From assembly GCA_033297205.1 (NCBI GenBank), contig MU859112.1, positions 335 through 64,334 of the forward strand: a DNA stretch of 64,000 nucleotides, written 5' to 3'. The stretch comes from Pseudoneurospora amorphoporcata. Taxonomy: Eukaryota; Ascomycota; Sordariomycetes; Sordariales; Sordariaceae. Of the stretch, positions 38,208-49,281 are shown one piece after another (within the stretch, counting starts at the first letter, position 1; every line of letters begins with the position of its first letter). A model generated the notes under the pieces. It saw only the letters and a program-made list of their open reading frames with translations, was not told the origin of the DNA and made no database searches. The position numbers and the translations under genes were made by a program.

Positions 38208-40782
38208 TGTTACTCTGACGACAGCTCTTTGGTGCGTGGAGAAATAGAGGTCGTTCAATTGAGATCTGTTTTCTTACTGGTTTCAAATCCGCTGCCGCTT
38301 CTTGGACAACTGTCAGAAATGCTCCAAGCAAGAACAGTTGTCTTGCAAGCTGACCGTACTTTTAATTTCCACTGAGCAGACAGCTACTGGCGACGGTGTA
38401 GTGAGTGCGCGCGCCTGATGAGCCACCTGACTCGATGAGGCGACTTGACGACCTCCAAATCTCAGTCGATGTTGATGACCTGGGCTGAGGCAGACTTCAC
38501 TGTCGTGATGCAGCACACCGGGCAGCACACCTTTAAGAGAAGACCTGGTTGATCACGGTTGCGGGATAGTATAACGGTCTACACATAGCATCGGAGTCAC
38601 CCCTCTCTCTCTTCGTCCCCCATGGGGAAGAAGTGAAGAGAAGAGGTTTCATCCCCCACGTTAGCCAAGCGCCGAGTTGCATTCCGGGACGAGTGTGAGT
38701 AAGTTGAAGGTTGCCGAGATGCGCGCCTCTTCCCATGGAGGTGTTGGGGTCGAAGGCGTCATGAACGCACGCAATCTCCTCGAGATGCAACTGGGCAATT
38801 GAAGCACATGGTAGTTGCACCTGGCTGAGTATAACCAAAATGATTGGCGGGGCGCAGATAGCGGGTTGGGTATGAAATCGCGGGGCAGAGAACTGTGACT
38901 GGCTAACAGAAAAAGAAAAGAGAAAATGCATTGTACATACCGGCAGGCGTGACCGGGGCTTTTGACTGAACCAAACCGTCAAGCGCGAGAGTGTAAGGGA
39001 AAGAGAAGGCAAGCAATTATGAGGGTTGGGTTTGTGTAGTCTGATGTCCCCCCCCGTTGAAACAAAAAGGTCAAGAGATCCCGGCAGGTTGGAGATATAA
39101 AAGGAGGTTCGTAGAGGTAGTGGTGCCAGTGGTCCGTAGTATGGAGTAAAAGTGTATAAATCTGCAGATGGCGTCGATGACGGAATACCAGTACCGTGCC
39201 AATAAGCTTGTGGATATGTACGATGCAGTTATCAAACAACTGACTCCGATACCGATATCCGTTGAGGTTTCGCCTGTCGACCCTTGGAGAGATCGAGACG
39301 GCCAGTTGCGCAAAGTAATAGCAAAATCAGAAGGCGTCTGAGAAACAGAAGGGTGAAGTCTGCTTGTAATTTTACACAAGACGGACTGGAAAATTTTGAA
39401 TTTTTCGACCGGGGGTATACTTGGAGACGGCGGTTCCCGTTAAGAGCAACCAACAAGCGAGAAGGGGAAGCCGAACAACAGCAACACTGCACAAGAGAAC
39501 GGCATAAAAAAAACCGTAATGCGGTAGTGACAACCTACCTGAATGGCTAGACCCGATTGACATGGAATGTAGTGTACACCCGGATGGAGGTAAGTCGGCA
39601 GGGCCCACGGCAGTGCGTGAAAAATGAAACTTACAGAGGGTGAAAAAAGGTCTCGGCTCGATGGCCCGTTAACAAAACTGGAGTCTCTTTTTTTCCCCGA
39701 ATCCTTCCAGGCGGTTGAATGTGGAGTCTATCCACTGATTTCCGCAACTTGGTTGCACAGCGCTTTCGGACGCCGAGGCAGGTGCAATTAAGGTTCCCAT
39801 TGTCGTGATCTCCGAATCTGGATTTCTAATCCACCTCCAGGAGCATCCAGGCAATCATGTCAACCTTGACTTACCTGATCGTGCCTGGATTATGTAATCA
39901 TCTCTCACTATCACAAGTAAGCATCGACATGACATGAGAATCTCGAGGGTCGTCTTGCCAATTTGACTCATGCCCGAGATGGCGATGCCTCCCGTTAATT
40001 GAGGAGGGGGAAACGGGTTCAACGGGAATAGTGAACTGGGTGAGTGCCTCAAGAGAGTCAAACGGCTCAGTAATCATGTTTTACAAAAAGTTGGGAACCA
40101 ACGAACCGTTCACATCCAACGCTGCAATGCACATGTTCGCAGCTGCCTGACTGCGGCTGCTCAATCTGATCGACTGTCCTCCCCCACGGTGTGTGTCGGC
40201 ATTTTGAAACTGAATACAGCTCGGTGTATTTCAACCACCGCGAGCCACCGGTTAACCATCTGCCAGAACTGTGCGGCACGTGCCCCGACCCGTGACACCC
40301 ATCATCATGACAGATCTGCGATGACAACGAATATTTCTTCTACGATCATACCCAAAAACACTCAATCCACACGTCCAATTCATTGTCATGGTATCAGCCC
40401 GCAACGGCACTCGATGCACGACTGCAATCGTTTTCCACATAAATTACGCCAAACCAGCCACTCAAAGTTCTGCGATAAAACCGTTTCTTTCATTCTAGCT
40501 GTAATCGTATCCAAGAAACACTTCATTCCCCAACTCCGACTCGTCCTCATGGTATCAAACCCGACAACCCAAAACCTTGAACACCGCCTAATGCAGCCTG
40601 ACTCCCCATCCCTATTTTAACTCTTTTAAAATACATATACAAAAACAAGATGAACTATTGATCAATGATCGTTGACTAAACAAACAGTTCCCTACTCTAA
40701 AGGAAATTGAAGAAAAAAAAAAAAAACAAGACAAAATATTACTCGGATCATATGATTAGAACCCCATTTTCATCATCCCATA
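38208..40782. other. Intergenic region upstream of glutamate-cysteine ligase
   Basis: About 2.6 kb holding the promoter of the ligase and the 3' end of the CFEM gene. Open frames on either strand (for example 38533-39012 minus, 40189-40620 plus) have no recognisable domains. A short C-run near 39048-39056 and an A-run near 40713-40725 are the only simple features. Confidence 0.45.
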
Positions 40783-43700
40783 TCACTGCACATCCAAAAA
40801 TAAATCATCCCCCCTCCTCGTCGGCGTCAACTCCGGCACCCAGCCAGGAGTAATCGGCGGCGGCGGCAAGTCCACGAACCGCTCGTTGGTGTTGGCGTTA
40901 CCACCATACGGGTTTTGAGACGGCAATGCTGCCCTAGCATTGTTGTTGTTGCCCCAGTTCTGAGCTTGGCCTTCTTGCCAGTATTGTTGTTGTTGTTGCT
41001 GTTGCTGCTGTTGTTGGCGAGCAGGCTGTTGTTGTTGGCCATCTCTAGCCCATCCCTTTGCCGGTCTGCCGATGCTCTTGTTTGAGCTGCTGTTGGGGTT
41101 GGGGTTGAGGGCGAGTGCGGCGGCCTTTTCGGCACCGAGGCGCTTGGTGAGCAGGGAAGAACTGTTGGTCCTTGTGTGTTGGTGCTGAGCTCCATGCTGA
41201 TGCTGGTGCTGCGGTTGGGCTGGCTGGGCAAAGATCGGCCATGATTGCTGAGGCTGTTGGGGTCTGTATTGACGCTGCTGTTGCTGCATTTGAGCCTCAT
41301 AATGCCCCTGGGAAGGACGGAAGTAGGTGGGCTGCTGCTGTGCTCGTTGGGCTTGCTGCAACTGGCGTTGCTGTTGCTCCCACTGACGTGGTGATGGGGC
41401 ACGGTAGTAGTAGGCAGATCCCTCTCCCTGCCCTTGTGGCTGTTGTTGCTGGCCTTTCCAATAGCCGTTGGGGCCTGTAGCTACGGAGCTCTGTCTCCTT
41501 TGAGGTTGTTGGCGCGGTTGTTGATGCTCAACCGGTACAGCAATTGGGAAACGCCGCTCGGGAGATCCAGTCCTCGTCTGTCCAGGGTTCTTGTTCCTGT
41601 TTGGGTTAACAACAGGAGCGTTCATGGGCCTCGACATGCCGACCGTCAACTGCGGTGTTCCATGGGGAACTGCACCCATGCGGAATGCCTCGTTATCTCG
41701 CTCTTCCGGGGTCACAATCCTAATGGGAAATCGTCCCTGTCCCTGAGCTTGGCTTTGTCCCTGCTGCTTTGACATACGCTTGGAGTTGCGCCTGGGGGGT
41801 TCGGGGCCGGAAGCACCACTGCCCAGAGCCTGTTGAGCATCGCGAAGCTGCTGCAGGCCCTCCTTCACATTATTTTCCTGCTTGTGAATCTTGGGATACG
41901 ACACCGGTGACTTTCCGCTAGAAAGAGGGCTCGGCGAATACGGCGATTCCGCCACGGGGGAAAGATCTTGGCTATCATCTTCTTCGCCTCCCGACTCGAT
42001 CTCTGTGGCAGAGTCCTGGGACATCCGACGTTGCCGGCTCGTCCTCTTGACGGACTTGCGCTTGGTTTTGGTGCCTGTCAAGTTCCTCCCGGTGTTGTTT
42101 TCAGAGGGCGCTGACGAAGGTATAGCGGGCATAGGGTTCTCCGGGCCAGGTACCACGGTTAAAGGAGCGTTGTATTCAGAGTAGACGCTGGATGCCACGT
42201 TATCCCGAGGATGAGCATCATCTCTCATGGCAACAGGTGATTCCACAAAGGCACCCTGCTCCCGCTCTCTGGAGGGGACTCTAAGGGGAGCCACGACCAT
42301 GCCGGGGGTGTAGGGCATATAAGCCCTTTCGGCCTTCGTCTTGTCCTGCGGGCTTGGCAACTCGACAGAAGAGGTTGGGTATGGTGGCATTTGGTTCTTG
42401 GATCCCGCGCCTACAGTTGAGTTTCTGAGGACCCAGTTGCCCTTCTTATCAGCAAAGTAGTAGGTGGTTGCCGATTGGGGATCACTTGGCGGCGGACGCC
42501 AAATAGCAGTACCCGACCTGCCCTCTCCTTCGCCATCCTCTGCAAACTCGGTAATGACACTATCTCTTCCGGTCAAAGGGGCGGCGGTGGGAGCTGGGGC
42601 CGGAGCAGCCCTCGGAACAGAGGCCGGGACAGCAGCGGGCATCGGTGGGTTCTTCGGAATAGCCAAAGTCAAGTTCGGCTTTGGCGTTTCCTTCCTACCA
42701 AGTGGCGTCTGGGTTCGGGAAGCTGGAGTGATTACCATGGCTGGCGGCAAGGCAGGCATGGGCAGAATAGGGGCGGCGCCGGCAGTAGCTCTGGTCACTG
42801 TAGGTCTGGGAGAGTTTGACGCTGAAGCGGATCCGGGCATGATCGCCAGACCAACGCCGTCCGCCCTTGGTGCTTTCGTAGGCCTAAATGGAGGTGTACC
42901 GGGTTGCGAATTTGAAGGAATCCTCTGGATCGGGTAGCTAATGCCCAGCAAATCAGGACCGGTGATGCTTGTGCGGCCAAAACTCTTGAACGAGTCCCTC
43001 ATCCTGTTAAATCCCTTCTCCGGATCCCCCGAACCCATTCTCTTGCGGCGCGCGCACTTGGCCAATAGGACAAGCGCAGCACCCAGAGCCACAACAGCCA
43101 CACAACCTATCGTGATCCCAGCAACCTGAGCGCTGGTGAGTTGTGGTGATTCTTCTTCAGCGGGCGCCCCAGCCGGAGCAGATACGCCTGATGTGCTTGA
43201 TGTGGCCGGCGCTGTTGTGCTGGAAGCAGTGGATTCCATGCTTGGAACGGAGCTCGGACGTGTGCTCAAGGTTGAGGGTTGAGCTGTGCTGGACTCAGTA
43301 CTGGTCGTGGAAGTAAGTCTTGAACTTGATGCTGTCGTATGCGTGCTCAGTGAAGCTGTAGCAGTGGTGGAGGCAGGAGCCGCTGATTTTGTCACTGTCG
43401 AAAGTGCGGCACTGCCAGTGCCTTTTGTTAACGTCGGAGCAGCAAGGTTCCCTGTCCCCGTTGGGAGGATAAGTGTTGCTACAATAACATCGTGAGTCCT
43501 CGATGCCGAGTCATCAACACTATCGCAGATATTATACGCCTTTGTCGTTGCTTGAACTGCTATCAGTCAGCCTCCCACACACCTCAGACCAGAATCTGAT
43601 ATCATATCACTTACCACCAGCAGTAGTGTCCTTGCAGTTTCCCAGCTCCTTCTCGCCAATCATGCATGCTACTGCTCCCTCTCCTAGCGTATATCCTCCG

Positions 43701-43927
43701 CCGCCTGTTTGCTTGCACATGCATCGTAGAGACGGTGACTTTCCTCCGCATGTGAGGTCGAGGTTTGCTGATATCCATGACTGGAAGCATGGCCTTGCAC
43801 ATGGCGGCACGGTTTCTACTATCGATGTTGGTATTTGCGGTTCGGCTGCTTGAACGACTGTCGCGAGTGTCGTCCATAGTAAGCCCAAGCACAACAATGG
43901 CTTGACGGTCATAGTACTGGGCAACAT
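40783..43927 (-). CDS. CFEM-domain single-pass membrane protein with long Q/P-rich cytosolic tail
   Basis: Receptor-like surface protein of unknown ligand. Exon 1 is 43927-43615 and exon 2 is 43559-40783 (donor GTAAGT; acceptor TAGCAG, where either AG keeps the frame), giving about 1029 aa. Residues 1-27 form a signal peptide (KPLLCLGLLWTTLATVVQA). Residues 35-125 hold eight cysteines spaced as in CFEM domains (PPCARPC, LTCGG, RCMC, ACM, NCKD, ICD). A Ser/Thr-rich stalk follows to about 245, then one transmembrane helix (VAGITIGCVAVVALGAALVLL, about 250-270) with a basic stop-transfer CARRKR. The last roughly 750 residues are disordered and rich in Pro, Ser and Gln, with a poly-Q run coded near 40985-41010. 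A second ATG five codons downstream is also possible. CFEM proteins are known in surface sensing, iron/haem capture and adhesion; signalling by this one is inference. Confidence 0.88.
40981..41040 (-). repeat. CAG/CAA trinucleotide tract coding for poly-glutamine
   Basis: On the plus strand it reads as alternating TTG and CTG triplets, and on the coding strand as an interrupted glutamine run (about 11 consecutive Q plus neighbours) in the CFEM protein tail. Mixed CAA/CAG codons should damp slippage, but length polymorphism between strains is likely. Confidence 0.85.
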
Positions 43928-46414
43928 CTGGAGGTGAGGTTAGTGATGGAATTTGGAAACCGATCATGGAAGACAACGTCTGCGCCCCAGCTTCAGCAGC
44001 ATAACGCGGATTTTGGTTGAAGATTGAGAAGGTGGCTCCAGTCCAGGTTCCCTCTCTTTCTTAGATCCCTCCCTCTCAGTCCACTTCGAGTTGCTATTGA
44101 CCTGTTATGCCGGCCCAGTGGCGAGATCAATGGTGCCGGATTCAGTATCCAATGACGTGGGATGCCGAACCAACAGACCTTCGGGCGGTTGGAATGCAAA
44201 TCGCATAACAAGATGTACGAAGAGACCAACTTACCGAGCTTAAATGAGATTAAAGATTAAGAGGAGATGACCAGCATCTCCGCGTCCAGTAATGAGACCA
44301 AGGAAAGTTCGAAACTAAGGAAAAGGCGTTGTTGGACCACGCAGGAAGAACGGATGCCGTATCGTATGTGGTTATCGAACCGGAAATAAACAATGTGAAT
44401 GCATGAAGTATATCGTGATGTAAGAGCGGCCGAAGGAGGGTGAGCTGATGTCGAGAAATGCTGATTATGAAACGGAAACCGAAAGTGATAGGAGGGAAAC
44501 ACACAGGAAACACACAAGTAGGAGAGATGTGGAAATGATGATATTGAAGGAAGGATGAAGATGGTACCTGAGAAAGAAAAGAGAAACCCCGAGAGAGGAA
44601 AGTCTTGGATGAGGCATGAACGCCATGTGTCACACTCCACTCGGGGTCCTGTAAGGTAGCCAGACTCGACACTCACGAGCCATGCCATCATGATGTATAT
44701 CTCAAAGTCAAAAGCACTAAATTTCCGGCGTCCTGCGCTTAACGATACCAGCAATCTCCTCGCCATCCTGGCCGCCGCCAATGACTTTGAAGTCGCACCC
44801 ATGCCGCTTACCCGCAGAGACGCGCTAGAACTGCCTGGAGATGTGAGTAGCGAGTACCCTGTATCCGACGACTGATGAGTCCCAATTGCCAGCTGGGGTC
44901 TGGTGTATTGGACCTCTGGCTATGGCATCATTGCGTGTAGGGCATGAGAGACGTTCCATTGCAGGCATGGCTTCGACGGTGTTCATGTCCCTTGCACAAG
45001 GCGGCTGACGAATGGAGCAATGAGGAGGAACATGCGATTTGAGAAGAGGCACCTGTCCTGGGTAAAACTCAGGTCCGCCGTCCTCTCATTGGTCTCAAAA
45101 GATGGCAGATCTATTTCGGGCGCCATGGGATCCGGAATTGCACATGGTTGACAACGGCGGGAGGGTGAGAAACATTGTGGCGGTTCTCCAGTCGACCGAC
45201 CAAAGTTGGTATGCAGGAACAACACCCGCAGATAGATGAATGGCTGTGAAGGCTCGGAGCTGGGAAGAGGTGGGCGAGTGAGAGGCTGACGCCAGGTACG
45301 CGCTTGGTTGGCGCTTAAATGTAAGGCGAGACCCCGGACACGCCCCAAGGGTGGTGGGCGCCAACAGGCCAACGCGGGACGCTATTCCCGTTCGGGTACC
45401 ACCCCAGATTCTCACGAGCCACGACAACTCGCCTCAACGATCCATTCAGTGTTTGGGACGTACGGCTCGCGGGCCGATCACGTGGACCCATATACATAGG
45501 CGTCGTCACCTCCCCAAGCCACCATGACTGCATTCTACACAGCCACATGCTACCACTCTTGGTCTTGACGACCGAGCAACTTCCCAGCAACTGCGGGATA
45601 AGACGATACAAAGATACAACGATGTATCAATAACTCAGCCGTTCACAACCAGATCCGAGCTCACGGACCGAGTGACTTGGCTAAATACCCTTGCCAAAGG
45701 AGATGTGCCGTACACTTTTGTCGGATCACAAAGACGACGAAGTGCCGAGCCTGCCGTAGTGTTAGTTGGTGTAAAACCGCGTACAGTATTCATTGCGTTG
45801 TGCCATCAAAAATGTGCGGTCCCGACTTGACGGGATCTGCGCCATCCAGCTGGACTCGGGCCATGAAGTCGAGTTATGGTACCGCGTGAAGGCGGGATAC
45901 AACTACATGTCACGGCGGTTGAGTCGCAGATATATAAGCGTTCGTAGCCCCCATTCCATACGAGACACATTTAATGCACCTGAAATTTGTGATACCCTGG
46001 CGCCTGCCGGTAGGCATGCTGATTGCTGACGTACTCACATTGAGTAATATCGAACGTGTCTTGGGCGTAATTTTGCTAACTGCAAAAGTCATCTGGCTTT
46101 CGCCCATTGTTGGTATCTTTGATCTAAACTCCCGATTCTCCATTTTCAATGACAGAATATGCGCATCATGAGTTCGCTCCCATATACCCTTTCCGATTGG
46201 GCTTCCCATTATGTTGATGCCGCAGCAACGATGAAAAGACATGATCCCCCGCCTACGCTAGATGATTCCGTTGATAAACTCCTTATGCACAAGCTTACCA
46301 CCATCCGCTAACCTGCTGCATCTGCGGCTGCATCTGCGGCAGCATCGGCGACGGTGAGAAGAACGACTTCAACGACGACGACGACTCCTCGATACTCATT
46401 GATCGGCCAGATAC
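43928..46414. other. Intergenic region between the CFEM gene and DBP5
   Basis: About 2.5 kb containing the CFEM promoter/leader and the DBP5 3' end. A CACTAAC...CCTCCAG arrangement just before the CFEM ATG suggests a leader intron. Short frames here lack recognisable domains. Nothing else is evident. Confidence 0.4.
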
Positions 46415-47980
46415 CTAAGCGGCCGAATCAGTAGCACTGGGAACGTACTCCGCCTGGGCCCTGCTCGACTTGATAACCTCCTGCACCTTCCTCTCGGTAT
46501 CATCCAGGTCATTAGGATTCAGCTGGATAAGGTCGATTCCGTAGAATTGTGCGATCTGGGCAAGCGCCTCGTAGCTCTTGCGATCGTGGACAAAGCTGAT
46601 CGAGACACCAACACGGCCGAAACGCCCGGTACGACCAATACGGTGAAGGTAGGTCTCCGCGTCCGGCTCCCTCTCGCCCGGTCCCTTCATCGGAATGTCG
46701 TAGTTGATGACCATCGACACACTGGAAACATCAATACCACGCGCCAGAACGTTTGTGGTGATGAGGACCTTGGAACGTCCGGAGCGGAATTCATCGAGAA
46801 GAACATCACGGCTTTGGCCTTCGTAGGCACCGTGAAGGGCCGAAACCTTGTGGCCATCGGCTTCCATGCGCTTCTGGATCTCGTTGGCTGTCTCTCTCGT
46901 CTGGAGGAAAGCACGTTAGCAATAGCATGGCAACAGGATTCGAGGAAAAACATACCCTGACGAAGATGACGGAAGAACCGATGGTCATGAGACCATAGAG
47001 CTTGCAGAGAATGTCGTACTTGTCCTTCTCGGTAGGGCAGTCCATGAACATCTGTGAAATGCCCTTGACCGTAAGCTCCTTGTGCTTGAGCTTCATCTGG
47101 TTGGCGTTGGGTGCGTAGCGCTCGGCAAATCTCAGAACCTTGTCGGGGAAAGTCGCAGAGAAAAGGAGGATCTGAATGGTCTTAGGGAGGTAGCTACTCG
47201 GTGTCAGTGTTGATCGAGGTTGCATAACACATCTGCTTTAAACTGTACTTACCTCTTGACGCGGACACACTGATCACCCAGACCCTGCTGGTCAAGCATG
47301 TTATCGGCCTCGTCGATAACAAGAACCTTCAACTGCGAGGTGTCAAACTGCCTGCGCTTGCAAAGATCCATGACAGTTCCCGGAGTTCCCACGACGACGC
47401 TGCCTCTAACACCCGTCTCGCGCGAAATGGCACCGGGAATGGCAGCCTCGACAATCAAATTCTCGCAGAACTGACCAATGGTCTGAATAACGGTCTGGAT
47501 CTGGCGGGCAAGCTCTCTGCTGGGAGCAAGCAGAAGGGCCTGAGGCTGGTGGGGCTTGGACAGGTCGATGCGGGAGAGAACGGTAAGGACGAAAGCGGCA
47601 GTCTTTCCAGTACCGGATTGAGACTGGGCAATCATGTTGCGGGGAGGGTCGGAGAGCATGAGAGGAAGGCACTTCTCCTGGACCTTGGAAGGCTTCTTGA
47701 AGTTGATGGCGAGTAGACCACGGTTGACAGCCTCGGGGAGACCCAGCTCCTCGAACGAGCTGACGGAGTAGAGAGGGCTTTTGGTGTCATTCTGAAGATC
47801 GCTCAACTTGATCTCGACTTCGTACTCGTTTTTGACAAGGTTGCTCTGGCTCTCCTCGATGGAGGTCTCGTTCTCGGGGGCCTTAGGCTCTTCGGACGCA
47901 GGGGCAGGCGCGGGCGCAGCCTCGGGAGCGGCAGCCGGAGCCTCGTCGGGCTTGGTGATGCGGCTGGCGAGATCGGCCAT
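46415..47980 (-). CDS. dbp-5: DEAD-box ATP-dependent RNA helicase DBP5
   Basis: mRNA-export helicase that remodels mRNPs on the cytoplasmic face of the nuclear pore and also acts in translation termination. Exons are 47980-47253, 47193-46956 and 46900-46415, giving 483 aa, the usual DBP5 length. The start MADLASRITK has A at -3. Motifs in order: Q-motif region FKKPSKVQEKCLP, Walker A AQSQSGTGKTAAF, motif Ia APSRELARQIQ, DEAD box VLVIDEADNML, SAT motif LLFSATFP, SVIFVRTRETANEI, TTNVLARGIDV and motif VI YLHRIGRTGRFG. The N-terminus (about 10-50) is Ala/Pro/Glu-rich, as in other DBP5 proteins. Family calling relies on the FSVSSFEELGL-like start (here YSVSSFEELGLPE) and the overall length. The gene is divergent from BZZ1, with 1.3 kb between starts. 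Confidence 0.95.
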
Positions 47981-49281
47981 TATGACGTGGTATTTGGGAG
48001 GGACTGCTGGCAATGGTCAAAACTTCAAGGTCAGTACTATGAATATTTTGTTTCCTTCTCCTAGTAGTCCGGATATCTCAAGCAGCTGAGACATGGGTGA
48101 GTCAGGATTCAAGCTGCGCTTCGTCAGGTCTAGATGCCCCGCGTCCCAACTCAACGCGCCAGACCAAGACCAAGGCCGCAGGACGAGAAGGCGCAGGCTG
48201 GTAAGCTTACCTCAGAGAGGATTATTGTTGGATCAAACAAATGGTTCTTTCAGACGGACGTCCGAATGGAATGTTGAGCTGTTGGTGGCCACAAAGCAAC
48301 TGCCAGCAGTGGTTTGTGGGCGGGAGAGAATGCGATGAACAGAACTAAACCTGGAAGCTATCGGCAGAAAGAGATTCTGGCAACGGCAGGGTTGACTGGC
48401 GAGGAAGTCGCGACGCCGTCAAACCACTCCCCAGTGATAGTTGGGGCATCTGCACCTTCCAGTTGGTACCTGCCCTGGAGTGGACGCTGGCAGGACGCGC
48501 TGAATGGACAAAGCACGAGCCAGCAGCACCTGCAGCGTGGCCGTGACTTAGTGGGGTCATGAATCGTAGGGTCTGGGTTCCCGTCCTTCCTTCTCTTTGG
48601 CCGCCTTTCAGTCCATTTGTTTCTTTCGGCCAAACGAGGTTTATCTTTGCGTATTGTGAACTCTTATCCTTTAATAACGATTGCTTCTTCATTCTTCATG
48701 CAGTTAACGCATACTGCCCAGACCGCACTAGCATCGGCCAAGCCGCAGGTCCGACGGCACAGCTGGGGCCTTCTTAATTGAGTGGCCACCAGCACCCCAT
48801 TCCAGGTTAGCCATTCTTATTATCATAAACCCAAGCGGAGTGGGCATTCATCGTACCAACTCTCGCCGGCTGCTCGGGCTACGGTGTACGGACTGGGATA
48901 CCCAGCCGATTAGCACTCCCGTTACCTTCAGCTGTTGGAGGGGTACCTCCTACCTTCTCTTGCTTCCTTTCTTGCTCCTACTTGCTTGTCCTTTACGTTA
49001 TATCTGTTGTGCTCCTTCTTCCACTTTAAAGACACCCGCTCCTCGGTCCCGTCTTCTCAGCCGTGATTCCTCAAAGACCTGACGGGTTCCTGCCTCCAAT
49101 TGTACATACCAGGACCAGAGCAGCGCGATTCATCATCGATCTAGAACAGACAGACCGACAGCCGACGGCGCAATCCATTCATCCTCCCCGAAGACCGAAT
49201 TGCATATCTACCCGAGTTCTCCTTTGCATGGTTATACACGACGACAACTCTCCGTATTAAAGGAAACTACTCCAACAAACC
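47981..49281. promoter_or_regulatory. Divergent promoter region between DBP5 and BZZ1
   Basis: A 1.3-kb interval between two divergent start codons, so it must hold both promoters. The right half is C/T-rich toward BZZ1, as expected of its leader. No coding frame is supported. Confidence 0.5.
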
